This document shows, in pieces, positions 1-8,255 of a DNA stretch of 28,876 nt. Every line of letters begins with the position of its first letter. The stretch's first letter is position 1. The stretch comes from Metarhizobium sp039808465 (GTDB lineage: Bacteria > Pseudomonadota > Alphaproteobacteria > Rhizobiales > Rhizobiaceae): contig JBDHTA010000036.1 in the NCBI GenBank assembly GCA_039808465.1, positions 1-28,876 on the forward strand, in the 5' to 3' direction. The position numbers and the translations under genes were made by a program. Under the pieces are notes generated by a model that had not been told where the DNA came from, made no database searches, and was given only the letters and a program-made list of their open reading frames with translations.

Positions 1-99
1 CGTATTAATGTTTGGTTCCGGCTTGATTAACTTCTGTACGCAAAATCGCTTGCCATCGGTCTGGGATATAGTCGACAAAACCACAACTCCACGTATATT

Positions 100-1212
100 T
101 TACTGTTGACCCTGAAGGTACATCTTGGCAGCAGCGAGGGCTCGTTCGATGGTCACATCCATGTCAAGATATTGGTAGGTTCCAAGCCTGCCAACGAAAG
201 TCACGCCCTTTTCCTGTGCCGCCCTCGCTTCGTAGTCATCCAGAAGCTTCTTGTCGTTAACAAGGCGGATCGGGTAATATGGAATGTCGGCCGGCCCGCA
301 AGCACGGCTATATTCGCGGAAAGCAATGGTTCCTTTAAAATTGCCCGATTCCCAAGGCGCAAAATGCTTGTGCTCGGAAATACGCGTGTATGGAACATCC
401 TCATCCGGATAGTTCATCACCGCCGTCCCCAGCAAATCGCCTTCCGCCCGAATTTCCTCGAAGTCAAGCGTTCGATAACCCAGCCGCCCCAAGTCGCACT
501 TGAAATATTGATCGAGCGGACCGGAGTAAAAGACATGCCTGAAATCTTCATCCAGCTCTTCGAAAGCGCAGTTGAGGCGCACTTCGATATTCTCATGGTC
601 GAGAATGCCTGAGACAATCTCGGTATAACCATTTTCCGGCATGCCCTGATACGGGTGGCTGAAATAATTGTCGTCGTAATTGAACCGCAGCGGTAAGCGC
701 TTGAGGATAGAAGCCGGAAGCTGGTCCGGGTCGACGCCCCATTGCTTACGGGTGTAACCTTTGAAGAAGGCTTCGTATAATTCGTTTCCGACGAAACGAA
801 GAGCCTGCTCTTCAAATGTCTGCGGATCTTCTATGTCGGTCCTGGCCTTGCTTTCCACAAAGGCCCGCGCTTCATCCGGCCTCATGGCCGTGCCGAAAAA
901 CTGGTTGATCGTATGGAGATTGACCGGCAGGGAATACACTTTCCCGCGCACCGTCGTCTTTACGCGGTTTACATATGGCATCATCGTCGTGAAACGATTG
1001 ACATATGCCCATACTTCTTCATTCCCGGTATGGAAAATGTGCGGTCCGTATTTATGGACCATGATTCCCGTTTCAGCGTCGCGCTCGCTGTAACAATTTC
1101 CCGCGATCGTCGACCTCTGGTCAACAACCAGCACTTTGTGGCCCTTTTCTGCCAATTCCCGTGCGATTACCGCTCCGCTGAACCCGGCTCCGACAGCGCA
1201 AATTCTGCTCAT
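100..1212 (-). CDS. glf: UDP-galactopyranose mutase
   Basis: This FAD-dependent cytoplasmic enzyme interconverts UDP-galactopyranose and UDP-galactofuranose, the donor for galactofuranose in O-antigens, capsules and exopolysaccharides. The 370-residue protein has the usual length. Visible signatures are an N-terminal dinucleotide-binding fold (GAGFSGAVIARELAEKG), the GNCYSE segment, the family hallmark HKYGPHIFHT, and GYTRKQWG in the middle. An in-frame start lies 48 bases upstream, but the ATG at 1212 directly precedes the FAD-binding strand and has an AAGGAA ribosome-binding site, so I chose it. The gene is divergent from the glycosyltransferase gene at 1710 across a 497-base gap, and both are poorer in GC than the genes right of the tRNA. 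A role in making a surface glycan with that neighbour is inferred. The family call is confident. Confidence 0.95.
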   Translation of the reverse strand: MSRICAVGAGFSGAVIARELAEKGHKVLVVDQRSTIAGNCYSERDAETGIMVHKYGPHIFHTGNEEVWAYVNRFTTMMPYVNRVKTTVRGKVYSLPVNLHTINQFFGTAMRPDEARAFVESKARTDIEDPQTFEEQALRFVGNELYEAFFKGYTRKQWGVDPDQLPASILKRLPLRFNYDDNYFSHPYQGMPENGYTEIVSGILDHENIEVRLNCAFEELDEDFRHVFYSGPLDQYFKCDLGRLGYRTLDFEEIRAEGDLLGTAVMNYPDEDVPYTRISEHKHFAPWESGNFKGTIAFREYSRACGPADIPYYPIRLVNDKKLLDDYEARAAQEKGVTFVGRLGTYQYLDMDVTIERALAAAKMYLQGQQ

Positions 1213-1709
1213 TTCAATTTCCTTGTCGTTTGATTTCCGAAAACAAGCCAGATACTCCAACCCGATTCATGCGCTCAGGTGCGAGGTCTCTTCAGGCCCA
1301 GCATATAGATTGGCTAGTTAACGGGTCTGCGGCCGTTCGACAAGCCAAATGAAGTATCCATGACCGCACGCGAACTTATTTTCTCGCCAGCCACCGAAAC
1401 TTCTTTGACCTGACTTTCGGCAATTTATGTTCCGGTGGGCGAAAATGCAGGATTGACGCAGAGACGACGCCAGGGCTCATCCTCACAGCAATATCGGCAG
1501 CCAACCGGCAGATATCACTCATGAACAGCGCAAGCGCATCTGGTCTGCCATGCGTGAATAGCCTAGGAAATCCTCGCACGCACGCCAAATTCAGGGAGCA
1601 TGGCAGCAGGCATCAGCCGGTGGAAATCGGCAGATAAGCTTCAATAGCTATTGACTCCTGTTATTCCTATCCCGATTCCGGCTCTCACGAGATACAAAAG
1701 GTTCGCTGA
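1213..1709. other. Divergent intergenic region, no gene recognised
   Basis: This 497-base gap separates glf (minus) from the glycosyltransferase gene (plus) and should carry both promoters. A minus-strand frame of 70 codons at 1376-1588 shows no recognisable family and no convincing ribosome-binding site. A TTGACT hexamer at 1651-1656 could be a -35 element for the glycosyltransferase gene, but no good -10 follows at 17 bases, so I do not call a promoter. The gap is unusually long for this otherwise compact window and may hold decayed sequence. No repeat or strong hairpin was found. Confidence 0.4.
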
Positions 1710-3881
1710 ATGGCCATCGCGCTATCCATCATTGTGCCCGTTTATAATGTCGAGAGATTTCTGGAGCAGGCTTTGGCCAGTTTGTCTCTTGATGACGCGA
1801 CACCCTATGAGGTGCTGCTGATAAATGACGGCTCAACGGATGGCAGCCTGGATATTTGCCGCAGGTTTGCCGCCCATCACCCGCAAGTCATGGTCATCGA
1901 CCAGCCCAACAAGGGCTATGGCGCGGCCTGCAATGCAGGGCTTGACCGCGCCGGTGGCGAATATGTCGCCATCTTCGAACCGGACGACCTGCTCGGAGAA
2001 GGCTTTTACGCCGCTCTTTTAGAAGCAGCCGAACATGGCAAGCCCGACATTGTCCGCTACAACGGCTTTCATACGTTCAGCGAGGGCGTCTACAGCACCA
2101 AATCTGCAAACTTCTCATCCTATTGCGGGCGCGTACTGAGAAAAGAGGACATTCAATCGCTTTGGGCGTCGCATCCCTGCATCTGGAACGGGATTTATCG
2201 CCGCCAGATGCTCACGGATGCGCAGGTACGCTTTACGGAAGGACCGGGCGCTTCTTTTCAGGATGCGCAATTTCTGATCAGCCTTTACTACAGTTGCAGC
2301 AGCGTTCTCATCATTGACGCCAGACGCTATTATTACAGACATCACGTCAGCCAATCGATCAGCAATGCCGATACAAAGGTCGATGCAATCCTCACCAATA
2401 TGAAACAGCAATTGGCCTGGTTCCAATCCAGACGGCTGGATGACGCGTCCTACATGATCTACGCCTCATTCAAGCAGTTCCGCGTATTGTATGACAGCAG
2501 GCTGCGTACGTCTGATGCCAAACGCAAACTGCTTGCCGGCTTTCGTGAATTGAACCGCGTTCATGGCATCAGCCGTCTCACTTACACCGGAGCGACGATG
2601 CGGATACGAATCCTTTATCGGCTACTGGCGGTATACGGGTTCGTGGCATCCTATTATTTATGTTGGGAGCGCAAGGCTGAATCGCTGCTGAACAGATGCA
2701 AGTCGAAGTGGCATTCCCTCCATGCCCGCCTAGCCTCAAGACCCGATGGCAGCAACACCTCCGGGCCGGTGAACGCTCTGCTTTTCGAGCAAGCCGTCAA
2801 GAATAGCCTGACCGCTGCGCCTGCTCCCTCACCGAATTCCTCCGCGCTCTGGAATGAGGTTCTGCCACGCCTGAGCCGATTCCTCGTGACTGAGGAAACA
2901 CCTGTCCCGCTCGAAGCGCTCTTACCGCACGCACGTTTCATCGTCGGGGCCGGTCATCTGGCTGCGCTCTCGCCCCCGGCCGATCCGCAAGCTCTGATAT
3001 TCTGGAGCAGGACACCAAAACATGCCGCTTCGATCAATCTGCTCGAATACGCCGCCATCCATAAGCTCCCCGTCATCTTCGCGGATGAAGGACCGCTCTC
3101 CTCGATTGCGCCAGACGCATGGGAGCAGAATGACACGGGCGCGAAATCACCTCTGTCATTCCTTCTGGACAGGCGCGGCTCCTGCATCGATGCGGCACAG
3201 CCATCCATGCTCGAGGATCTCCTCAATTCCGACCGGGAATTGACCCCGGACGAATATCGCCGCGCCAGCGCGCTCATGCAGCGGATCGTGAGCGAATTTT
3301 CCAGTGATGCCAGCCATCAGCAGGCCCGCTTGAACCCAACCCTCTCCAAACGAGAGTCCACGGTGCTTGTGGTGGAGCAGGCTGACGACATTCCGATCAT
3401 GGAGAGCCTCGACACTTTCAACGCAATGCTGGAAGCAGCAATAGCCGAGAATCCGGACGCCAATATTATCGTGGCAATGCGTCCTGATAGCATGCAGGAC
3501 ATTCAAACCGGGAATTCCAGACATGGAAGCTGCCGGCGCCGGTTCGCCAACAACAGGAATATCACCTGCGTAACCGCCGGGACCAATTTATGGCCCCTCA
3601 TCGGGGCTTCCGGCAAAATCTACGTCCACTCCTCTCCAATGGGACTGGCGGCGCTGATGGCGAAAAAGACTACGGTCATCTACGGTGCGCCATTTTATGC
3701 TGGCTGGGGTGTTGGAGACGTTCGAAATCATGATTCCGTCCTCCAGCGCCGGAAAAAGAAACGCAGCATTGAGGAAATATTCTATCTCGCCTGCATAGAA
3801 TCGACGCGATACGTCAATCCGCACTCCATGCGTCCCTGTGATATTGAAGAATTCCTACAATTGCTTGGCAACAATGACTGA
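1710..3881 (+). CDS. Two-domain glycosyltransferase: GT2 fused to KpsC-like capsule/Kdo-transferase domain
   Basis: The 723-residue protein has two parts. Residues 1-110 are a GT-A family 2 glycosyltransferase: SIIVPVYN at 6-13, INDGSTDGS around 38-46, and EPDD at 90-93 in place of the usual D-x-D. From about residue 340 the sequence follows the KpsC/Capsule_synth pattern as I remember it: DEGPLSS (459-465) at the usual EDGFIRS, PLSFLLD (481-487), VLVVEQADD (552-560), HSSPMGLAALMA, GAPFYAGWG (659-667), a basic RRKKKRSIEE stretch, and a final RYVNP. KpsC enzymes add beta-Kdo from CMP-Kdo to a lipid anchor. The expected KPHPD motif reads MRPDS (590-594), so activity or donor is uncertain. No signal peptide is seen, so a cytoplasmic or membrane-associated site is inferred. 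An AAAGG site lies about 9 bases before the ATG. Glf next door suggests surface-glycan synthesis. The GT2 call is firm; the second domain is a motif-based inference. Confidence 0.82.
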   Translation: MAIALSIIVPVYNVERFLEQALASLSLDDATPYEVLLINDGSTDGSLDICRRFAAHHPQVMVIDQPNKGYGAACNAGLDRAGGEYVAIFEPDDLLGEGFYAALLEAAEHGKPDIVRYNGFHTFSEGVYSTKSANFSSYCGRVLRKEDIQSLWASHPCIWNGIYRRQMLTDAQVRFTEGPGASFQDAQFLISLYYSCSSVLIIDARRYYYRHHVSQSISNADTKVDAILTNMKQQLAWFQSRRLDDASYMIYASFKQFRVLYDSRLRTSDAKRKLLAGFRELNRVHGISRLTYTGATMRIRILYRLLAVYGFVASYYLCWERKAESLLNRCKSKWHSLHARLASRPDGSNTSGPVNALLFEQAVKNSLTAAPAPSPNSSALWNEVLPRLSRFLVTEETPVPLEALLPHARFIVGAGHLAALSPPADPQALIFWSRTPKHAASINLLEYAAIHKLPVIFADEGPLSSIAPDAWEQNDTGAKSPLSFLLDRRGSCIDAAQPSMLEDLLNSDRELTPDEYRRASALMQRIVSEFSSDASHQQARLNPTLSKRESTVLVVEQADDIPIMESLDTFNAMLEAAIAENPDANIIVAMRPDSMQDIQTGNSRHGSCRRRFANNRNITCVTAGTNLWPLIGASGKIYVHSSPMGLAALMAKKTTVIYGAPFYAGWGVGDVRNHDSVLQRRKKKRSIEEIFYLACIESTRYVNPHSMRPCDIEEFLQLLGNND

Positions 3882-4184
3882 AATCGTGCCGTCCAGAGCG
3901 TCTGCACTGGCCACTTGATGAACTGGTCTCCACCAACCACGTTGCGTGAGATGGCCGGACCGTTTTGCGTGCAAGGGAAACTGACGAAGGGCGAAATTTG
4001 CCTCAAGCGTATCGATCCGATGATCAGGAATGGCATGATCGAAATGGACGCCATCCCGACTCAAACATCCGGATTGCTATCGTCCACTTCCAAGGCGGAA
4101 AAAGCAGTTCAAAATCGATGAAACAAAGTCGTTCTATCGACTAATAACCGATAGCGGAAATTCAGCTTGAAGCGTGAAAAGAAA
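3882..4184. other. Intergenic stretch between glycosyltransferase gene and tRNA-Arg
   Basis: About 303 bases without a convincing gene. Open frames of 68-90 codons exist on both strands (for example 3915-4121 plus and 3855-4064 minus), but none has a recognisable family and they overlap each other. A short inverted repeat (CTATCG at 4134-4139, CGATAG at 4149-4154) may be a weak terminator or chance. No tRNA-derived direct repeat, integrase or insertion-sequence end was recognised. It could be decayed mobile DNA, but that is speculative. Confidence 0.35.
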
Positions 4185-4261
4185 TGGCGCACCCGAAAGG
4201 ATTCGAACCTCTGACCCCCAGATTCGTAGTCTGGTGCTCTATCCAGCTGAGCTACGGGTGC
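4185..4261 (-). tRNA. tRNA-Arg (anticodon ACG)
   Basis: Read on the minus strand, the acceptor arm GCACCCG pairs with CGGGTGC and is followed by discriminator G and an encoded CCA. The D-arm is TAGCTCAGCTGGATAGAGC, the anticodon stem CCAGA/TCTGG encloses the loop CTACGAA, and the T-arm contains GGTTCGAATCC. The anticodon ACG lies at 4225-4227 and reads CGN arginine codons after A-to-I editing. The 3' end faces the lower-GC glycan segment, which is the usual orientation for a tRNA integration site. Confidence 0.97.
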
Positions 4262-4296
4262 GCTGTGCAGTCGTTGTTTGCGTCTGCGATGGCGGT

Positions 4297-4325
4297 TCTC
4301 TAAAGCCTCCCAATTTCGTTTGCAA
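4297..4325 (-). promoter_or_regulatory. Putative sigma70 promoter of tRNA-Arg
   Basis: On the minus strand a TTGCAA hexamer (4320-4325) is separated by 17 bases from TAGAGA (4297-4302), which would start transcription about 30 bases before the mature tRNA. An eight-A tract (minus-strand reading) lies further upstream near 4347-4355 and could act as an UP element. This is a motif-based prediction only. Confidence 0.55.
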
Positions 4326-4381
4326 GCACTATTTCGAAAAAGGTTACATTTTTTTTGGAAGACCTTGAAACCAAAGGATTC

Positions 4382-5878
4382 TCAGGCGCGGGCGCGGTAG
4401 TCCTGCAATGAAACCGGACGGTCGGGTATCTCGATGCGGAAGAGGGTTCCGGGGCCGGGTTTCGCGGCCAGAGCGATGGTTCCGCCATGGGCCGCCACCA
4501 GCTCGCGGGCAATCGCAAGGCCCAGGCCGGTGCCGCCGGAGCGGGCCGCGCCCTTGAAGGCGGAGAACAGGTTCTCACGCGCCTTGGGCGGCATTCCCGG
4601 GCCGGTATCGTCGATATCGATGCGCACGACGCTGCCGATCCGCTCGGCGCTGACGGTGATCTTTCGCACGAAACTGTCATCGCCGGGGCGGTGGGTGAGC
4701 AGGGCCTGCTGCGCATTGCGGCAGAGATTGTGAATGACGCGGAAAATCTGCTCGCTGTCGGCATCGACGGTGAGATCGGCCGGAATCCTCTCGGCGAATT
4801 CGATTCGCGAATCCGCCTCGATGGCGAGAAGATCGCGCACCTCATGCACCACCGCCGTCAATGGCACGGCGCGGCGGCGCGGCTCCGCCTCGGAAGCCTG
4901 CCCGTAGGAGAGCACTCCGGTCGTATAGCCGACAGCCCGGTCGATGGTGCGCAGCAGCTTCGGGGCCAGACGCTTGACCATGGGGTCGTCGATATGCGCC
5001 AGGCGGTCCGACATCAGTTGCGCGGATGCCAGAATGTTGCGCATGTCGTGATTGATCTTCGACACGGCAAGACCGAGATCGGCAAGGTTCTTCTGCTGCT
5101 TCAGCGTCTTCTGCAACTGGCTCTGCATGGAAGCAAGATGATGGCCGGCCAGCGCCAGCTCGTCATTGCCGCGCGGCGGCGTCATGACCCGCGCCGGGTC
5201 GTCTGGCGCATCGGAAAAGGCCTGCATGCTCATGGTCAGCCGCCGGATGGGGCGGATCATCATGCGGTTGATGGTGAAGAAGATCAGCGTCGCGGTGACC
5301 AGCGACAGCAGGATGGACACCAGCAGCATGTTGCGGGAATAGGCCAGCATGGCGCGGCGCAGGCTGGCGTCGCTCATCACCAGCTCGATGCTCATGGCGC
5401 TGTCGCCGATCGGCCCGTAGACGCGGAAAACCCTGCCGCCGCCAAACAGGAGCGTATCGAGCGCGTCGCGCATCGAGCCGAGCGCCGTCGTTTCGGCGAG
5501 ATTATATTGCCCGTCCACCTCGCTCGGCAGGTCGGAGGCGGCCAGAAGCCGCGTCGTGCCGTCCTTGCGCAGCACGATGGCGCGCGTGCCCGTCGCCACC
5601 AGCGTATCGTCCTGAAGGGCGCGCGGCAGATCGGCGGCCTGCAATCCGTCAATGACGATGCCCGCCGCCGCCGCCGTGTTCAGCCGGTCCTGCAACCAGC
5701 GCAGCCGCATGGTCGAGACAGAGGGCACGAAGATCAGCACTTCGGCCAGCATCACGAAAACGATGGTGAGCAGCAGCAGCTTGCCCGACAGCCCTGCGCA
5801 CATGCCGCCGAGACCGGGCTTCAGGCAGCCTCCGGCCCGGCTCTTCGGTTCGGGCGGGGCAATCGCGCCATCCGGCAT
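4382..5878 (-). CDS. Orphan membrane sensor histidine kinase
   Basis: The 498-residue protein has a transmembrane helix at about 32-54, a periplasmic stretch of roughly 130 residues, a second helix near 184-204 and a HAMP linker (MIRPIRRLTMSMQAF). A phosphoacceptor helix follows with His277 in KINHDMRN. The ATPase part has an N box (NLCRNAQQAL), a G1 box (DDTGPGMP) and a G2 box (GTGLGLAIA). It should autophosphorylate and pass phosphate to a response regulator, but none is encoded in this window. A longer frame starts at 6028, but the ATG at 5878 has an AGGAG site about 7 bases upstream, and the extra N-terminus would run into the terminator of the MCP gene. The signal sensed cannot be told from sequence. 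The family call is secure; the partner is unknown. Confidence 0.88.
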   Translation of the reverse strand: MPDGAIAPPEPKSRAGGCLKPGLGGMCAGLSGKLLLLTIVFVMLAEVLIFVPSVSTMRLRWLQDRLNTAAAAGIVIDGLQAADLPRALQDDTLVATGTRAIVLRKDGTTRLLAASDLPSEVDGQYNLAETTALGSMRDALDTLLFGGGRVFRVYGPIGDSAMSIELVMSDASLRRAMLAYSRNMLLVSILLSLVTATLIFFTINRMMIRPIRRLTMSMQAFSDAPDDPARVMTPPRGNDELALAGHHLASMQSQLQKTLKQQKNLADLGLAVSKINHDMRNILASAQLMSDRLAHIDDPMVKRLAPKLLRTIDRAVGYTTGVLSYGQASEAEPRRRAVPLTAVVHEVRDLLAIEADSRIEFAERIPADLTVDADSEQIFRVIHNLCRNAQQALLTHRPGDDSFVRKITVSAERIGSVVRIDIDDTGPGMPPKARENLFSAFKGAARSGGTGLGLAIARELVAAHGGTIALAAKPGPGTLFRIEIPDRPVSLQDYRARA

Positions 5879-5989
5879 CTCACTCTCCTCGCTTGCCACG
5901 CGGCCGATGAGCGGCACGGCATACGCATAAGGATAGAGCAGGCGGCGGCCATTGCCAACCGCAGGCGCGATGCGGGCTTTCCGGATAGA

Positions 5990-6022
5990 GAAAAGGCCGC
6001 CTCCGGAAAAGAAGGCGGCCTT
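5990..6022 (-). terminator. Rho-independent terminator of the chemoreceptor gene
   Basis: On the minus strand, AAGGCCGCCT and AGGCGGCCTT form a 10-bp GC-rich stem around a 10-base loop, followed by TTTC. It lies about 30 bases past the stop codon at 6053 and separates the chemoreceptor gene from the histidine kinase gene on the same strand, so the two are probably separate transcripts. Confidence 0.75.
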
Positions 6023-6052
6023 GTTCATCGCTACATATATTGGCGAACCGGA

Positions 6053-8053
6053 TCAGAATTCTTCCCAGTTCTGCTGCTGCGCCGCCGCGCCGCCACCGCC
6101 GAAGGCGCGGGCGACATTGCCGAGCATGCGCCGCGCCGGAGAGGCGACGGGGCGATGCTCCTCGCGGGCGGCGACGGCAACCGGCATGCCGGAACCGGCA
6201 TCGACGCGGAAGCGGGCGACGAGCTGCACCAGGCTTTCGGCCTCCTGCGCCAGCTTGTGCGTCGCCGCCGAGGTTTCCTCGACCATGGCGGCATTCTGCT
6301 GCGTCACCTGATCCATCTGGTTGACGGCGGTGTTGACTTCCTGAAGGCCGGTGGACTGCTCCTGCGCCGAGGTTGCGATGGAATGGATATGGTCGTTGAT
6401 GCCATTGACCTGCGCCTCGATGCCCGACAGCGCCTCGCCGGTTTCCTGCACCAGCCTGACGCCGGTCTGCACCTCGTCGCCGGATTTGGTGATCAGCGCC
6501 TTGATGTCCTTGGCCGCCGTCGCCGAGCGCTGGGCAAGCTCGCGCACCTCCTGCGCCACCACCGCGAACCCCTTGCCCGCCTCACCGGCGCGCGCCGCTT
6601 CCACCCCGGCATTCAGGGCGAGCAGGTTGGTCTGGAAGGCGATCTCGTCGATGACGTTGATGATCTGGCCAATTTCGCTGGAAGCATGCTCGATGCGGCC
6701 CATCGCCTCGATGGCGTTGCGCACCACGATCGCCGATTGCGCGGCATTGCGCTTGGCGTCGGTCACCATGACGGTGGCTTCCTGCGCCCGCTCGCTGGAG
6801 CTGCGCACGACGGCGGTGATCTCGTCCAGCGCCGCCGAGGTTTCCTCCAGCGCCGCCGCCTGCTGCTCGGTGCGCTTCGACAGGTCGTCGCTGGCCGAAC
6901 GCACCTCGTTGGTGTTGCCGCTGATCGAGCCGGTCGTCTGGCGCACCTGCCGCATGGTATCCTGAAGCGTGGCGAGCGTGGCGTTGACGTTATGCTGCAA
7001 CTCGCCGAAGGCGCCGCGGAATTCGCCATGCATCGTCTGCGTCAGGTCGCCTTCGGCCAAAGCGGCGATGACCCGGCGGGTTTCGGCGATGCCGGAATCG
7101 ACCGACACCAGCAGATCGTTGATGCCGCGGGCAAAGCGGTTCAGATGCTCGTCGTGATAATCCTTGTCGATGCGGCGGCTGAAATCCCCGGCGGCGGCGG
7201 CGGAAACGACCGAGGACATGCTGGCCTGCAAATCGTCGGTGCGGGCGCGCAGCGCCGCTTCCTGCTCGTTCATGCGCTGCACGGCAAGGCCGTTTTCCTT
7301 GAAGATTTCCAGCGCGGCCATCATCTCGCCGATCTCGTCGGCGGGCTTGCTGGCGGGAATTTCGACGTTGAAATTGCCGTTGGCGACCTCGGTGATGGTG
7401 CTGGTGACGCGGCGGATCGGGCGGCTGAGATGGCGCGTGCCGATATAGGTGCCAAGCCCCGCGCCCGCGCCGATGCCGAGGATCATGATGGCGATGACGA
7501 CGGCGAACACGGTGCGGCGGAAATTATCCATTCCCGCCTTCTGCTCGACGAGGGCGGCGCGATCGGCGTCCACGACCTTATCGATGGCGGCCTGGAAGGC
7601 CTTGCGGTTGGCGCGGTTGGCCTCGTTATTGCCCTGCTCGTTGGCGGCGGCCGGATTGACCTCGGTGCCGAGGCGCGCGGTTTCCATGCGGAAGGTGCGG
7701 AAGCTTTTCGCCCCGTCGAAGACGTCCTGCATGCCCGCCGCCTGCTGCGGCGTCAGCAGAGCGCGCCAGCTTGCAAGCACGGAGTCGATTTCATCGAGGC
7801 TTTCGGCGATGCCGCCCGCGAATTTTTTCGCTTCATCCGTGCTTTTCGAGGCGTAGATGCCGCGGGCATCCATCACGACGGCGGTGACGTAACGGTTGAG
7901 ACGCTCGCCGAGGAAAGCGCGTTCGGAGGCGAGATTGTATTCTCCCGCCCGGCGGTCGTATTCGTTCAGCGCCACCAGCGAGGCCGCGCCGATCAACAGG
8001 GCCGAAAACCCCATCACGAATACCAACAGATTGATCTTGCCCCGGATTTTCAA
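6053..8053 (-). CDS. Methyl-accepting chemotaxis protein with CheR-type C-terminal pentapeptide
   Basis: This chemoreceptor should relay ligand binding to CheW/CheA. With the chosen start it has 666 residues: TM1 at about 7-29, a largely helical periplasmic domain of about 150 residues (4HB-like), TM2 near 181-205, a HAMP domain, a second HAMP-like stretch (VSAAAAGDFSRRI), then the signalling hairpin with the conserved tip DEIAFQTNLLALNAGVEAAR. It ends in NWEEF, the x-W-x-x-F type of tether that binds CheR or CheB. I chose the TTG at 8053 because GAGGGG lies 8 bases upstream and MKIRGKIN leads directly into TM1; an in-frame ATG at 8104 would add 17 residues. No che or flagellar gene is nearby. 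The family call is secure; the start is moderate. Confidence 0.9.
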   Translation of the reverse strand: MKIRGKINLLVFVMGFSALLIGAASLVALNEYDRRAGEYNLASERAFLGERLNRYVTAVVMDARGIYASKSTDEAKKFAGGIAESLDEIDSVLASWRALLTPQQAAGMQDVFDGAKSFRTFRMETARLGTEVNPAAANEQGNNEANRANRKAFQAAIDKVVDADRAALVEQKAGMDNFRRTVFAVVIAIMILGIGAGAGLGTYIGTRHLSRPIRRVTSTITEVANGNFNVEIPASKPADEIGEMMAALEIFKENGLAVQRMNEQEAALRARTDDLQASMSSVVSAAAAGDFSRRIDKDYHDEHLNRFARGINDLLVSVDSGIAETRRVIAALAEGDLTQTMHGEFRGAFGELQHNVNATLATLQDTMRQVRQTTGSISGNTNEVRSASDDLSKRTEQQAAALEETSAALDEITAVVRSSSERAQEATVMVTDAKRNAAQSAIVVRNAIEAMGRIEHASSEIGQIINVIDEIAFQTNLLALNAGVEAARAGEAGKGFAVVAQEVRELAQRSATAAKDIKALITKSGDEVQTGVRLVQETGEALSGIEAQVNGINDHIHSIATSAQEQSTGLQEVNTAVNQMDQVTQQNAAMVEETSAATHKLAQEAESLVQLVARFRVDAGSGMPVAVAAREEHRPVASPARRMLGNVARAFGGGGAAAQQQNWEEF

Positions 8054-8255
8054 CGCATTCGCCCCTCTATCCAAACCCTCTACCGGCCGCGCATGCGGCC
8101 ACATTCGCTCAACTTCTCATAAAAACGTTAACCTTCCCTTGCCGTGCTTTTGCTGAAAAACCCGATGGAATCGGACCCGGCGCCACAACGGACAGGCGAG
8201 AAGTTAACGCGCAAGGGAAGGGATTCGACCGGAACGGGAGGTTTTGCCGCTTCGA

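Noticed and set aside
1376..1588. 70-codon minus-strand frame in the glf/glycosyltransferase gap
   Set aside because: No ribosome-binding site, no recognised family, and it would lie in the divergent promoter region.
1651..1679. Promoter for the glycosyltransferase gene starting at TTGACT
   Set aside because: No acceptable -10 hexamer at 16-18 bases downstream.
3855..4121. Overlapping small frames on both strands after the glycosyltransferase gene
   Set aside because: Mutually overlapping with no motif or clear start; kept only as a described gap.
4174..4368. A 64-codon plus-strand frame ending after the tRNA region (GAPERIRTSDPQIRSLVLYPAE-type product)
   Set aside because: This is the well-known false protein produced by translating the antisense of a tRNA gene.
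4487..8122. A 1211-codon open frame on the plus strand, antisense to both the histidine kinase and the chemoreceptor genes
   Set aside because: It crosses the terminator and two well-supported genes, its product is rich in His, Arg, Gly and Ala with no domain, and such shadows are expected opposite GC-rich genes with G/C third positions.
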